DNA of 64,000 bases from Paralichthys olivaceus (GCF_024713975.1 NC_091110.1:15467501-15531500); one strand, 5' to 3'; positions 36,166 through 50,014 are shown, numbered from the stretch's first letter. A program made the numbers and translations. Notes: generated from the letters alone by a model not told the origin.

Positions 36166-39100
36166 AACATCTCGTGTTTCCCACGTTCCTCCCTCACGCT
36201 CACACGCTCTCATGCCAAGGAAACGGACCAAACCGGGCAGCAGCTTGGAACTGCTGGACTTCAGCCCCCTGTTCTCGTGTGAGATGTTTGTACGGAGGGG
36301 AAGTCGTCTCTCACGGTGACCTGACCTGCAAAAGAGGTGCGTTCATGGACAGCAGGGAACGAGATACCTACTGTGTACACAGAAACGTTTTTTTCTCATT
36401 GTTCTTATTGACTTTTTTCTACTTCATATTTCCAATTAACAGTTAATTGCTGATGCTGTTTGTGTTTATTTAATCTGTTCTCCCCATTTTCACATTGAAT
36501 AAAACGGGAAGGAAAAGCTCCTGATTGATGCATAAAACATTATTTGAAGGCAGATACGATAGTTCGAGTTGGTGTGAAGTATCTTGAAATAACAAACTAT
36601 TTGGAGCATCCCCGAGATTTCTCTCCCTTTCTTTTTGTAAAATCCTCTGAGAACATAACACTAAAACTCTTTCGCTTTCTCATCTGTACAAAGGCGTCTT
36701 ATTGGTTGTAAATAAGACGCCAGTATTTTATAAACCTTTTCTCATTTGTTTTGCATGTTTCCGCTCATGAAATCTTATATTTGCCATTTTCACAAGTGCA
36801 CAAACTTTGCAGCTGTGGGACTTTTCCTGCAGCCTTTAGAACTCAACTCGGACAGATGTGAATTTTCTGTGGCATTAGAGCGACGTGACCCGGCCTTGTG
36901 TTCAACCTGAAGGGAAAAGCAGGACACGTCGCAGCTGATGTCAGAAAGTGATCTTGGTGAAAACCTCTTGGTTCAAGAGAAAGAAATTAGTTTTAGAGGC
37001 AAAGCTGCATTGGACAGTGATGGCACCGGTGTGTGTGTCTGAGTGGAATATCGAGCTTCCTTCTGTGTTTGGTCCCACATCTGTTTTTTGTAGCTATGGT
37101 GCAGCAGCCCCACCTGGAGGTCAAACTCTTCTCATTTTTTTAAAACTGGTCGCGGAGCAGTTGTGTCACTTTTTATTTTTTTTCAACCAATTGCCTTTTG
37201 TATCCACTTCTGTTGTCTTGCAGAAACAAAAGACTCAGATTTGGTTGCTAAATGGCACAACGGGTAGTTTTACCCTCTGGTTCACGCTGTGAACTTTTAG
37301 AAACTGAAGCCATTTGTTTCCAGAGAAAGGTTTGTTCGTCAGTTTGAATAAGAATTGCACTATTTTGCAATTTGGTTTGGTTAAATTCTCTGGAACTCAT
37401 CTGCTCGGTTGTGACTCGTGATGTCGTACAACCGCACAGTCGACCAACATATTCTGTTGCGTCACACCGGGTTCCTCTTTTCTCTTGGCTCAAATGGTGC
37501 TGATGCGGTTTTGCCTTGAAGGAGAAAATCAAATTCTGTTCTGATATCAGTGTGTGATCCTGACAAGCTTAGCTTAGAGATTCCCTTTTTGTGGCGTGGG
37601 TATCACAAGCTGTGGCCTGGTGATGATTGTTTTTCAGTCACATGATCATAATTTCTTTTTGAGGAGTTTCTTTAATGTAATAAGATGCAGATTTTGAGAA
37701 ATGACAAAGCAAAACAATAATTTCATCATTTTTATTTTTCTTGTTCCGTGTTTCTAGAGGATTTATTAAAACAGTAAATGTCGTTTGTTTTGCGTCTTTT
37801 AATTGGTGTCTTTCTATCCGACCGTTATCACTGAGCCTTCTGCTGTAAGACAGAGATGACGTCTGCTTGTGAGTCGGTTTTTAGTCGTCAGCTTCATCTC
37901 TTATGTCCTTCCTTCTCCTTGAGCATTAAAATAAATGAGCTACTGCCTCCTCTCACCACCTGACGTCAGCGATAAGAATATTGTTTGTTTTTTGACTGTG
38001 TGCATTGGATGGAGTGAGAAGAGTAGCCGTGGTCCAGTGTGAAGGCAGCTTCAGCAGAGAGAACGATGGATGCTCTTTTTTATGTCAAATTACCAAAATA
38101 CTAAAATCCTGTGTGGAGAGCCAGAGTCGGGGGGTTTTCTGATTCGACTGGCTCATTCACAATCTACTGTACCGGAAGAATTACATTTTAATCTTCAAGC
38201 TTGAAAAGCACAGTTTTGCTCATTTCTTACACTTTCCATCCTTTTTTATGTTTAATTGTCACAATTTACATAAACACACACCAACATTAAGCAATTTTTT
38301 ATAACGGTTTGTCCAAAAGGTCAGATTCACTTTTCAGCTAATAATTATAAAAAGGCATATATTGTAATCAAGCAAGATGAAAGGAACGCTTTGGAGTTTT
38401 TGACCACTAGGGGTGCTGTGGGGCAGTGTTTCTGATTTTAGATAGGAACGCTGCCATCTTGTGCATGTGGAGCCAGAGTCTGTGCAGTACTGACCGCGGG
38501 ATTGAGCCGCTGGGGCGTGGTCCCATTGATGCACGTGCCCGACCAATCACAAATCAGTCTCAGCTTTCAGTCATGGAAAAATCAAACAGTCGAACAAACA
38601 TCAGTTTGATTGGCTTCACTTCTGAGGAGCCGTCATGTCGTCCATCCTTCTTTTTCCACTGACTTGATAAAGAACTGAGGAGATGAAGTTACGGATGAAG
38701 TGATGGGATATAAATAATAACTTCTCTTCCTTTTCGTTCTGTTTAGTTTACTTCACGAGATCGGTACTTGGTGTTTGTTTACAGCTTATTTTCAGAAAGA
38801 GGCGTCCGTGCATCTGCAGACTTTTCTGCTCTGTGGTGTCAGTACCTGCTCTGACCTGACGCAGTGACCCGAGCACACACAACTTCCTCCTGAGTGAAAC
38901 CTCTTTTTGCTCTATCAGCAATATTCTGTATATTCGATATCCCTGAGTGGAAGGAATACACGACACAGCTGAGTCTATTTTTGTATCAGACGCAGATTGT
39001 TGTTGGGTTCCAGTGAGTATGTGAAGATGAAGCATTTAAAAAGGGATTTTGGAGATTTGTAATGTGTAAATTTGACAGAACCAAAATATGAGGAATGAAG

Positions 39101-39800
39101 CTTTTATTGTTGGAACGCCGGTGATGGATTTCTGATGAATTTACGTCTCCTCTCTCACAGACATTGTAAAAGCCCCATATTATACTGTGTGCCTGCTGAT
39201 TTCCTTTTGCACTATTTACTGTATGTAGCTCCAGCCACTGGCAGAAATATCTGCTGAGAAAAACAACAAAGAACTAAATTTACTTTCTTTAAGTTGCCAA
39301 AAAAAGAGACAATGTTCTGGTGTCAAATTATTTTGGGTTTCAGTTTGAACGTTTTTTCTGATTCAGGTTAAATCACCAAACAGGGACGAGTATGACGGCT
39401 GCCACTGTACGAGCCCGCAAAGAAGCGAGAATTGTATTTTTCTTAAACGTAACAAAAATCAAATGTTTCTAAGCCAAATGTCCCCGTCTATTCCTCCTGT
39501 CTTCCGCACGTACGTTCACTCATGAAGAGAATCTGCAGCTCGGAATAAAAATCAAACCTGTACGAAAAGGTGAAACGTCAAACGACAGACGAACGTGTGA
39601 ATCCAGCTTCGTTTATACTTATTATCTGTTCTCCTAAGTGTGTACTGTTTACGTTCAGAGCTCCTAATGTACATTTGGATGTGAGTAACATCTTGTAATT
39701 ATAAATAAGCTTGTATATTGATGTTGTTTTTGATGCAATTTATCTTTACCTCAAATGATTTTTTTGGATATATTGGACCAATAATAATAAAAAATAAGAT
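36166..39800 (+). other. Probable long 3' UTR of snx30
   Basis: No coding exon is seen in 3.6 kb after the stop. A proximal AATAAA at 36498-36503, one at 37930-37935 and a distal one at 39786-39791 suggest alternative polyadenylation. A long 3' UTR is usual for SNX30. The extent is inferred from these signals. Confidence 0.5.
39786..39791 (+). terminator. Distal AATAAA polyadenylation signal, snx30
   Basis: AATAAA inside ATAATAATAAAAAATAAG, followed within 40 bp by a T/G-rich stretch (tatgtttctgctctggtttg), as expected for a cleavage site. Confidence 0.5.
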
Positions 39801-41985
39801 TCCATTTTATGATTATGTTTCTGCTCTGGTTTGATTTTCCTTCTTGTCTTCTAAAAATGTTATTTGCTTTTATTCAGTTAATGTATTTTGAGTGCAAATA
39901 TGTGCTAATAACACTAATTCATATTTAAAACACAAATTAAACAGGAAGGTTCAGTAAAATGCAATAATAAATAGAATTTTTGTTAAATCTTTTTATTAGC
40001 AGAATAAAACAGAATTTTAAATTATGATGCACCCAGTTTCATACAGATTAATTAAAAACCAATCAATGTTTTAAAGAATGTTTATAAAAACAAAACTAGA
40101 CATTTAAACAATTTACATCTTGATTATTCATGACTACAAATATATTAACCCTAACCCTTCAGACTAACATCAAAAATAAAAAATAAAATGTGTAGAAACA
40201 AGAATAGAAACCTTTTCTTAATGGTGTCACATAAACCCGTAAAAGTGCAATAGTGAATCAATGCATACAATAAAAATAATTAATATAACATCTTTTTCTT
40301 CCTTTCAGCTCTAATATAAGTCTCATAGAACAAAACATGGACATGTGACTTCATGTCTAATTACTCTATATATAAAAAAACATCATATCTAAGTATTTTA
40401 TGAAAATATTACTTTTTGGAAATGTTTCTGAAGATACATGTGGTAATTTAATGCACAGGCAATGTGCCTGTCGATATAAAATGTTCAAAAGTACCATTCA
40501 AATAGTTTCATTCAGTTTAAAGTGCTTTACACCCAAATGAAAAATAAAGGAGACTAAAATCTGTCACAAGTAGAAAAAACAAAAGTGTTAACGAAAGCAA
40601 TTTTTCTCTTTGCCCTGTCAGCATTTCCTGACCTGCAGGTTCTAAGTCTTGCTGCAATCTATCGAACATTAAGTGCATTTCTTTAACTCTAATCTCACGA
40701 CATAACATTTGTATTTTCACATCTCTTTCAAATGTAAAAATTATTTCAAATTAAAACATTTGAGTTGTGTGTCCAGTCATTGATGATGTATGAGGACCAG
40801 TGACTGGAATCTACAAATCTACGTTTGTAACAATTGCTGCAAAACAACTCAAACTAAAAACCAATAAACATAAAGTGTGAAGAACTCTTTAAACTGTCCT
40901 GCAGCACATAGACACGTGAATGACACAGCAACAGCACAACACAAACGAATTTAACACAGATTCTGTTCCTGATTTGGTCACAACAATCGACTTTTGTTAG
41001 TCGTCAGTCAAACAAATCTAGAAATGATATAAGATTTCTTATACTGTATCAGCAGGCGTGGTGGTTACAGGAAATATAATAATAATAATAAAACCTTGAA
41101 ATCCTGGTATAAATCTAGTTTTAGACCTGAAATATATTTGATGTGATATGTGAAATAATGTGACAGTGTGAGTTGTTTCACAGAAGCAAACATGATCTTT
41201 TCACAGTATTAAAAAAACATATCTGACCTAATCACTGAGAACTCTGTTGAACTGTTGAAATCAGTGTGAACGAGTTGGTGAACACGTGTGTGATCAGTTT
41301 AAGGAAGTTCACACCAAGTTCACTGTTTGATGAAATCCACTGGTCGACGACGTTCGACTGCTTTCACCTGTTTGTCGGACTGAGCACCAGCGCCCCCTGC
41401 AGCCTCACGAGGGGATGAATTCTTTTGGTCTTTAAGTTTTCGTGTATAGAAACAAAGTCAATCAACTGTGTCTCGTACTGAACTTAAACACAACCGAACG
41501 GGGATATTACCCATGATCCCCGGCTTCCTTAACCAGAAGAGCTGCCGCTGTAGCAACTTCACAAAAACTGTTGAGAATTCTTTAGATTTTAAAAGTTTCC
41601 AGCTGAATCTTGGAGATGAACTCAGATTTTTTTTATGACTTCTGAGTCTTTTGAACTGATCTGCACCACATCATCACCCTTGAACTAGATACTGACAATT
41701 AAAGCTGCGACTGTTCCACACTTCTCGTGATGAGGAGTGAGAGCAAAAGAGAAAACATTTTAAAACGTTTCCTATTTTAGGGTTAAAAAGATGCACAGTT
41801 TTGCTTTAACGTCTCATAAAATGCTAATAAAAATATTAAACTTGTGTTACGTCGTGTAACAGCATTACAACAAGAGCATTACAACTTGTTTCCTGAGGTG
41901 CCTCCAGTTACAGGAAGTGAGTCTCCTGCTCATTTCATGTTTCAGTTCCCGTCTGACTTGTACTGATTTTAACTCTGCTGGTGAA
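39801..41985 (-). other. Probable 3' UTR of slc46a2
   Basis: AT-rich, with no coding exon. It ends at an AATAAA on the minus strand about 200 bp from the snx30 distal signal, so the two genes would nearly share their transcript ends. Confidence 0.45.
39992..39997 (-). terminator. AATAAA polyadenylation signal, slc46a2 candidate
   Basis: AATAAA on the minus strand about 2 kb downstream of the slc46a2 stop. No better signal was noticed in between. Confidence 0.4.
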
Positions 41986-44900
41986 TCAGTCGCCCTGAAT
42001 CCTTCGGTAGCATTGATTAGACCGAGGTGATCTGCATCTGACAATGCTGGAGGGAGGAAACAAGAGAAGTTTGTGGCTCAGGTTTTATCATAGCAACAAG
42101 ATTTTTAGGTAAATCTGATATTCTGATGTGCAGCAGTCTACCTGATGGGAATCATTCCCAGGACAGTAAAGATGCTGGAGAGAGTGAAGACGAAGCCTGG
42201 GAACCAATCCAGGGTTCTCTGGTAGATCTTAGTATAGGCAGGGATGTAGGCCAGACCGGCGAACTTCAGAGTCAGCTGCAGGGAGGTGAGAGTGGTGCCT
42301 GATGGGAAGGGAGGAGGAGTGAGGAGTAGTTTGACCCTTTGGAGAAATTAGCTTATTTATTTACCAGGAGTCAGATAAAAAGATTAATATCAGTCTCATG
42401 TCTGTGCAGTAAATATGCAGCTGCCATTAACTGCTGGGTCGCAGCTAAGAGTAAATATGTTTTGAAGAGTAAGTGTGGTCGCACCAAATATTGATTTAAT
42501 TAAAGTTTTCGCTCCAGCACGATTATACAAAAACCTGGGGGCGGATTTCCTCTTAACTTGGTGCAGAGTCAGAGTATTAGTGAAGAAAGAACGTATTCAC
42601 TGTTGGTGTGGATCTGGATCTTTTAACATTTTCACCAGTTCACCCAGAGATTAGATCTGGATCTTGATGAATAAATGTCATATTTAGATGTATTCAGATA
42701 TCTATGAGACTTTGGTGCAAAGTTTGGGACTGTTGGGCAGATATTACTGCAGATACTACTGAGAGGAATTTTATTTTCCTTGTTGGTGTGTGTGTGTGGT
42801 CTGGAAACAGATTGGTATTTCAGGTGTTTGCATTGGACTGAGATCACGTCTAAGCAAACACACTGGAAAACCTGTAAATAAATAACCCAGTGATAACTCC
42901 AGCACACATCACTAATCTGTGTGTGTATGTGTAATTCTAAAATCTCTGTGCAAAAATCTGGTAGTTGTCTTTTTTGGTAATTTACATGGCCGGACCCTTT
43001 AATAATCTAAAACAGTTTGCGACTGTCGGTAGCAGCTGTGGCTGTTTGTGGGGACACCATCTTCAGCACACACACACACACACAGGCTGCAGACTCACCA
43101 TATGAGGATGATGGAACCTGCTGTGAGAGCAGAGATCTGATCGTTGGCATCGGAATGAGAGCAAACAGGTTGAGCGAGCGAGCTGCGGAGAAATCAACAC
43201 TCAGTCATTATTTTTCTCTCCCTCTCGTTCCCCCTCCCCCCTCAACGTTAACAAGATGCACAATGAGAACACCCTGGAACAGATACGTCTCTGGATTAAT
43301 AGACTGAACATGCAAGGCCATGAACAGCGTCTGGTGTATCGAGCGCGTGGGGAAGAACAAGATGTTTATGACTTCTACTCACTGTCACTTCCTGATCTTG
43401 GTTCCTATTTTTATGATTTTCACAACTTAAATCCTCTTAGAACCGTTTGTGATAGATTCACAGATTTACTTCTAACACAGATCATTTGAATTCACTTCCC
43501 CTTTGTTACTCTTCGAGAACTAACATAAACACTTTTCTGAAAAATGAAAAAAAAAAGAAATACAAACAAAGTATTTTAACTCTACAGCAGAAATGATAAT
43601 AACCCAAACAATTCTCCATCGGTGACAGATCTGTGGAAAAACGTTGACCTTTAACCTTCAATCAGTTTTCCAGGCATTCCTGAGATAACGTGTTGACGAG
43701 AACGGGACAATTGACAAATGGACGGATAACCTGAACCCTAATGTCTCCGTCCAAAGCTATCACCGGCAAAGAAGCTTCAAAATTCTGATTCCAGCTTCTT
43801 AAATGTTATAATTTGTTTTCTGAGTTTATTCAGGATTTGAACTAAAAAACAAACCAAACTGAGGACGTCACCTCAAACTCTGAGAGATTAGAAGCAAGTA
43901 TATGCAAAGTTATGAAAAGAAGTTGTATTATTAATTCAGGATTTAACCTGATGAATCAATATAATCTTACAAATCTTGAGGAGGTGATTATAGATTGTGC
44001 TTCTGTTGTATTTTTCCAAGTAAAAGAAAACGGCGTCACGCAGGGGGACGCGGTCTCACCGAGGTAGAACATGTAGGTTGTTGTGACGAAGGACATGAAG
44101 TAGATTCCCGAGGCGAAGGAGACCATGCCGATCAGGATGAGCGTGACGTCGCTGAAGCAGCGGCGAAACAATATGACCCCGACGAAGCTGGTGAGGAAAA
44201 TAATGCAGCCGGCTGCGTTCCCATAACCGACCTGGAGGAAGATTTTCAAAAAGTTAATGAAAGAAAGAGAGAAAAATAAGAAAATAATTATTACTGAACA
44301 AAATACCCAAACAAAAATTGGGAAATGTTACCTGAGTGGCGCTCCAGCTGAGCGGCTCTTTCAACACGAACACGCCCAGGATTTCTACTGCTCCGCCCAC
44401 AGCGAAGTCGTACAGGAAGGCGGTGGCGAACAGCAGAACCATGTTCACCCTGTTGATTCCTCCAGGCGCCTCTGCAAAGGCAGCGTTATCGGATGTGGAA
44501 GAGAGGAGGTGACCGTTCTCATCACTGCTGGACACTTTCACCTTCAATCAAGACGGACACACACACTTAAAGGTTCAGTGTGTAGAATTTAGTGACATCT
44601 AGTGGTGAAGTTGCATGTTGCAGCCTCCCCTTCCAATCATGGAAGAGAACCTGTGGGAGCTTCAGTCATCATAAAAACTCAAAAGATGTTTAGTTTGTCC
44701 AGTTTGGGCTATTGTAAGACTCCCTGCTGAATTAAGGGACAAAAAGATGAAGACAATTTGAATATCACAAAGGAAACAATCACAACACACACGTCACACT
44801 TCCACTTCCTCTTCCTATCACACACACACACACACACTGACCTGCAGCAGCACTATGGAGTGGATGAAGATGAGCAGGTTCAGCAGCGTGCTCACGATGA

Positions 44901-46132
44901 GCAGGACGACTCCGTCTCCCAGAGTCGAGCTGTTCACCAGGAACAGATGACCCGAGATCAAGCTGCCCACCAGACCGGCCGCCCCGTACAGCAGCTCCAC
45001 CCTCATCAGCACCTGCAGGACACCCAGCCTCCTTATAAACCATCCACACCTCACGTCCAAACTCAACCCGATGGGGAACGTTGCTGTTGATCTGAATGTA
45101 TGAGTTTCTCTGTTGTTGTCACCGGTGCCAATTTGCAGGATTTTGCAATAACCACAGATTTCTTCTTTCACTTTCAGTGTATCAAAAAGTACCTACTTAC
45201 TTTTACTCAGGTAGAAAGGTAAACGTGGTACTTTTACTTTGACTTGAGTACATTTGAGATGAATTACTGATGTATTGATATAGATTAGAGGTACAGGGTT
45301 AACCAGGCACCCCTCTTGACTCCTTCATCATTTGTTAATTCATCTTTCTCATTGAAAGTTTTTTCATTTTTCATTCTTGTTTTGTTCTTTCTACAAATAT
45401 ATTTTATGTTTTTTTAAAATGTTCCAAACAATTAAACCAATCAAATCAAGCATGAGGCTGTAGAGTGGCATTTGTTGTAAAAGTGTAAGAATAATGAGTT
45501 ATATTATTATTATTATAAAACTTACATTTAACCTTTGGCTTCCTCTTGATTTTGTGTGTCGCCATCATTTATCTTCCCTTTAGTGTTTTGTTCTTACCTT
45601 TAGATGATGTATTCATCTTGTAATCGTTTTAATTGAGGGACATTTAAATGACTGTTACCTTGGAGCGGTCAGTGGCCGTGGAGCCCAGCGACGCCAGCGT
45701 CATGACGCCGGGCCAGAAGGCGCTGTAGCCGCCGGACAGCCCGAAGAGAACCGCCGCCCCGAACATCAGCTGCACCGGCAGCCCGACGATGAGCACCAGG
45801 AGCAGCCCGAGCCGGGACAGCACGTACCCGCCCAGGGGCACCACGATGGGGGCCTTCCTCCTGCCTCGGTCGCTCAGCTTGGCCAGCAGCAGCGCCGGTA
45901 AGATGGGGACGAGGCTGACGATGAGGTTGTAGGTCATGTAGAAGTCGGACATGGCTCTCTGCCGACTCGCCTCCTCGGACAGACCCGGGTACGAGGCGTT
46001 GGAGCTTCGGTCTCTGACGACCAGCAGCAGCGCGGTGTCGAAGAAGCAGCTGGCCAGCTGCTCCAGCACGACGACCGTCTCAATCTGACGGACCACCGCG
46101 AAGATCATTTGACAGCAGCTCGGCAGCACCAT
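41986..46132 (-). CDS. slc46a2: Solute carrier family 46 member 2 (MFS transporter), complete, 7 coding exons
   Basis: Twelve-helix major facilitator transporter known in mammals as thymic stromal cotransporter. SLC46 proteins move folates, bacterial muropeptides or cyclic dinucleotides, and the substrate here is not known. Exons on the minus strand: 45659-46132 (start), 44842-45012, 44332-44541, 44060-44231, 43099-43182, 42142-42298, 41986-42046 (stop TGA). They join to 442 residues against 475 in human. Diagnostic matches are SDFYMTYNLIVSLVPILPAL, the loop LSDRGRRKAP, GGYSAFWPGVMTLASLGS, the helix FVTTTYMFYLARSLNLFALI and TKIYQRTLDWFPGFVFTLSS. The long central cytoplasmic loop of human SLC46A2 is shortened. 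The final 21 residues (to RRIQGD) are unlike mammals. The start at 46132 is chosen because its context (AAAATCATGG) and N-terminal length fit; an in-frame ATG at 46258 would add 42 residues. Two donors abut TG repeats. Confidence 0.95.
43068..43084. repeat. (CA)n microsatellite 15 bp from a slc46a2 donor site
   Basis: About eight CA units, read as TG on the transcribed strand, lie just downstream of the 5' splice site of exon 43099-43182. Confidence 0.9.
44566..44722. repeat. Dispersed fish repeat (TTAAAGGTTCAGTGTGTAG family)
   Basis: Begins TTAAAGGTTCAGTGTGTAGA, continues with ACATCTAGTGGTGAAGTTGC and ends with ACTCAAAAGATGTTTAGTTT and GTCCAGTTTGGGCTATTGTA. I recognise this as a very common short element of percomorph genomes. 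The family name is not certain. It lies in the slc46a2 intron between exons 44332-44541 and 44842-45012. Confidence 0.75.
44819..44837. repeat. (CA)n microsatellite abutting a slc46a2 donor site
   Basis: On the transcribed strand the exon end reads CTGCAG|GTCAGTGTGTGTG, so the TG repeat begins within the splice-site consensus of exon 44842-45012. Confidence 0.9.
45170..45270. repeat. Possible dispersed repeat (ACTTTTACTTTGACTTGAGTAC type)
   Basis: AAAGTACCTACTTACTTTTACTC and GTACTTTTACTTTGACTTGA resemble a widespread fish repeat with the same word order. Short and decayed. It lies in the first slc46a2 intron. Confidence 0.4.
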
Positions 46133-46439
46133 GATTTTAACCAGGGTGTTGACAGAGCGAAGCCTCAGGCAGAGAGAGAAGCAGAAGTCTGGAGGATCTG
46201 GAGGATGTTTGAACACACGAACCAGAGAAAACCCTGCAACACCCACTTCCTCCTCCACAGTCCAAACTGAAAGTAACTCAACATCTCAACAAGGTTTTAT
46301 GTTTTTTAATCTCCAAGAAAACTGCCTCTGAGATCCTGTTGTTGTTTTGACTGGTTGGTTTTAATGGATTTTTCCTTCAAGACACATTTTTCTTTTACTT
46401 TAACAATATTATACTTAAAATGACAGTTTGACCAAAAGA

Positions 46440-46720
46440 TGCAGTCATCATCCACCCACCACTGTGCAGGTGGAGTGGTGGGTGAAGAGTCCAAGAAACA
46501 CTTCTGGAGTTTCAGGGGTGAACAGCATTGAATCCAATGCAATTGAAGTAAATGGTGACCAATTCTTCAAACGTAGAAAAACAATAGAAAAAAAACATGA
46601 CATGCCTCCATACTGCTAATGTGATGTCATCCAAGTGTCCTTGAGCCCCAGCGTTCAAATTCGACTTGAAAGGAGGTGAAGTTTTTATCCTAAACGAGGA
46701 CAACAACAGACATTTGTTCG
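46440..46720. repeat. Dispersed repeat, copy B of the family at 25940
   Basis: It has the same orientation and word order as copy A: GGTGAAGAGTCCAAGAAACACTT, TTTCAGGGGTGAACAGCATTG, GCAATTGAAGTAAATGGTGACC. Copy B extends further into GTCATCCAAGTGTCCTTGAG. The two copies support each other independently of memory. Confidence 0.75.
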
Positions 46721-48493
46721 TCTCACTGGTGTCAAAATAAAAGCGTGTGAGTGCAAATGAACCACTCAGACACACAACATCTACACGTTTTGTTTTTAAT
46801 GAGAAAATATTCATAATATGTATAGTAGGTGTATAACTGTGAGCCTTACACGTGCTATAAAATAACAAAGCAGAGTATGAGCATACAAGTGGTTAACATA
46901 GGGACAGAGGTTATACACGTACACGTGATGGATCAAGATTGTTTTGTCACACACTGAAGCTCGGTGTGAGAACAAGCTACCAGCATTTTTAAATGATAAA
47001 TTAATCTTCTCTGCACCGTCAGTTCAAACAACAAAAGCAGAATAATAATAATAATTATAATAATAAATCACACAGTTATATCTCCTCTGGGGGGGGGGCA
47101 GGATGTCTGTTACCTTTCCAAACATGTTTAGTGAGAATTGCAGAAATTAAAAGCAACAAATTGTGCTGTGAATTAAGTTTTGAGTGGAAGCTCGGATCCA
47201 GAATAGGCCACAGTAAAAAAATCATTCATCACGAAGGATCCGTTATTCATCCTGGAAATAAAAGCTCACATTTCAACTTAAAATGTCTCTTTGGAAAACT
47301 ACAAAAGCCGAAATGACTAACGTGCTTTTTAAAAAAAAAAAGATGTCTGAAAGCTTGAGTCATGTCTGGAAAATCCTAGATTAATATTGTGGCGAAAGAA
47401 TCAGCAACACAGAACTGTCTTGTTTCATTTGTGAGCTCAACAACTCACTTTCCTTTACATTCCCATAAAAACACACTTGTCGTTTACCTTTAAATACTTT
47501 TCCCCCAGTTTTATATATTATTAGTAGTTTATAAAAACAAGAACAAGGAAGATTCTCTGGAACCACAGTGAGGGGTTTTTTCATCAAACAAAATCAAGTG
47601 GCGTAATTTGCCAACTGGGACTTTTCCTATAAATACAATACAGAATAATTGTGATCAAGTGATAGAACACATCCTGCAATCGATTTCTTTACTCAAGTGT
47701 TCTTTTGAATTTCAGACATTTATTATTGGATTTTATTCAGCGTGAGCAGACAGAGAGGTCCGGGCCTTGCTGAAGGACACTTGATCAAAACTTTAACCTC
47801 TGAGATACAGGAAGTAAAAACTCCTGATATCATAATCCTGGATAATAATCTAGAAGGCTTCAAAATAAAGACTGAAAAGTGGTTTAGAAACACCGCAACT
47901 ACATTTCTACTTTTAATTCTCACTTATTCTGATTGTGTTTCGTGATTTCATTTGAAACGGGAACATAGTTTTCTACATCGGGACATTCCACAGTATCATC
48001 ACACTCTCTTTTTCGTCCATTTAACAAAACACAAAATCACGTCATTCTGCAAAATCAATATATTCGCTTAAAAAAAATAGACAACCCCGACTTGCAGAAA
48101 GTAAAATGAACAGACGTCTGCTCAGCCCGTTGCTACTGATCGTCTGTTTGCGTCTTGTCGTGTGCTTGTTTCAGGAAACGCGCGTAATGCCATGCACACA
48201 ATCTGTACTTTTATTTTCTTAAATAGACTCAAGAGCTCAGGACGACAGTTTGTTTCTCTCTAAAATATCAACATTCGGTTTTGGTATAACAACTTTCTTA
48301 TAAAAAGCTTTTTTTCCTCAATATTTTTCCTCAAACTTCATCCTCAGCTAGATCATTTATCAAATACACAGTCCTACCTCGGTATAATACATGAAAACAA
48401 CTGCTTACATCAGAAAGCACAGGTCGACGGAGCCAGCGAAGGTAAAATAAGTGTTTTTTTTTAAGTATATAAAACCCTGGACCCAGCCCTTTC

Positions 48494-48499
48494 TTTATT
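48494..48499 (-). terminator. AATAAA polyadenylation signal, palm2akap2 candidate
   Basis: AATAAA on the minus strand about 1.5 kb downstream of the palm2akap2 stop. Further candidates at 47732-47737 and 47719-47724 are possible. Confidence 0.35.
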
Positions 48500-50014
48500 C
48501 AACACATACTGACACAAACATAACCTGCAGTTAGCTTCCCTTTCCCCCGGCCCGTCTCCTCCTGTATACTGAAGAATTGTGTTTTGTTTATATCTGGCTG
48601 CGTATTTTCTCTAACGTCTACCAAAAACATAGTATTACAGGATAGGAGAGGATAAAATACATCATACGTGTCATGCGTTCAACCTTTAACTGACAGGTTT
48701 AAGGCAAAGTTGCACCTCCACGCTCGTTTCGCAGGTTTCCTCGCAGGCTTTGTAATGATTCAAGGAGGCTGACGCTAAAGAGCTGCTGCACACGAGAGGA
48801 TTTTTAACTTGACTGATCTTAAAAACGTGGGAAACCACAGACAGAATGACAAGTTAAACTGATTGTGGCCATTTTCAGAGACTTCAAATCTCACAGAAAC
48901 TTGCAATTTCTTCTTCTTCAGTCCGGTTGCGGTTGGCAAACGCCTTTTAGGCGCATTACCGCCACCTTCTGAACTGGTGATTAAACATGACTTCAGAAGA
49001 AAACCAATGCTCTCTATTGTATTAAGGGTTTCTGTCGGAACCGTACATATCAAACATGATATGATCAGGGAGGCTCAGACTCAACCGGTAGCATTAAGAT
49101 TCATTTAACTCCTCACTTGAGGATTATTTGGGCAGATAATCGGCACAGTCACGTCCTGTTGGTTTTCCCAACTGGACGTGACAAAGGGGCAAATCGAGTC
49201 TAAAATTACCACAATTATCCTCTAGTGTGCAGCGGCCTTAAAGTGGCCACTTGAGATTTAATGCCTGTGCTTGAAAAGGAAAGCTCAGAGCGACTTGTTG
49301 TCTGTGACGGGCTGTGGCACCGCAGGATACAGGCCGTTAAAACTTTACGGGTTCGGAAAATGATGCTCGGGTAAGAATCCTGTCAAACATCAAATCCTCT
49401 CTGCAGTATCATCAAAACCAGGTCGCGATTATACGTCCCAAAATCCAGAAAACACGTCTGAGTTTCACTCTGCATACACCCGCTCCTCTTCTGCATCGTC
49501 TTCTCACACATTTTAAAGATCACTGGGGGTTTTCATCAAGCGCACATTGCCAAAACCATCATTCTCATCAAGTCTCAGGCAACCTGTCGTAATAAAATCT
49601 TTAGATCTTAGCCCGCATTTCATCAAGAAAGTGAAAAATCCTATGAATACTTCAGTCATTCAGCGTCTACCAGCTAATAAAAAACCTTCTGTCCCATATA
49701 AGCCTCTGCAGAACGTTCTTAAACCACCATAATACCCTTTCAGAGTGTCTCTTGCATCACTCACTGCAACACTTCAAATGTCACATATTCTTCGTCTCTT
49801 AACGTTCTCCTCTTCAGTCATCAGGTCCAAAAATCCATCTCCTCCATGAGCGCCATCGGTCAAGGCAGCGGTTCACGTGATCATCAGAATACTATGAGTA
49901 AAATAAATACTGTTCCTTCCTTTCTTTGTCCTTTCTCCTCCTGTTTCTTCCTTCATCCTCCTCTTTCTCCTCCTTCCACCCAAGTCCCTTAACTGTCTCT
50001 CAAAAGGAGCCGCT

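Larger units (their letters stand above)
46133..50014. other. Gap between slc46a2 and palm2akap2
   Basis: Holds the slc46a2 5' side, a dispersed repeat at 46440-46720 and then, from about 46800, AT-rich sequence without exons that probably includes the palm2akap2 3' UTR on the minus strand. A G-run of nine lies at 47091. Confidence 0.5.

Noticed and set aside
43256-43489. 77-codon open frame on the plus strand
   Set aside because: It lies in a slc46a2 intron, on the opposite strand, with no known similarity and no coding-like composition.
46133-46258. Upstream in-frame ATG for slc46a2 (42 extra residues)
   Set aside because: The extra N-terminus (MEEEVGVAGF...) does not resemble SLC46 proteins, and the ATG at 46132 has the better context and expected length. 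Not fully excluded.
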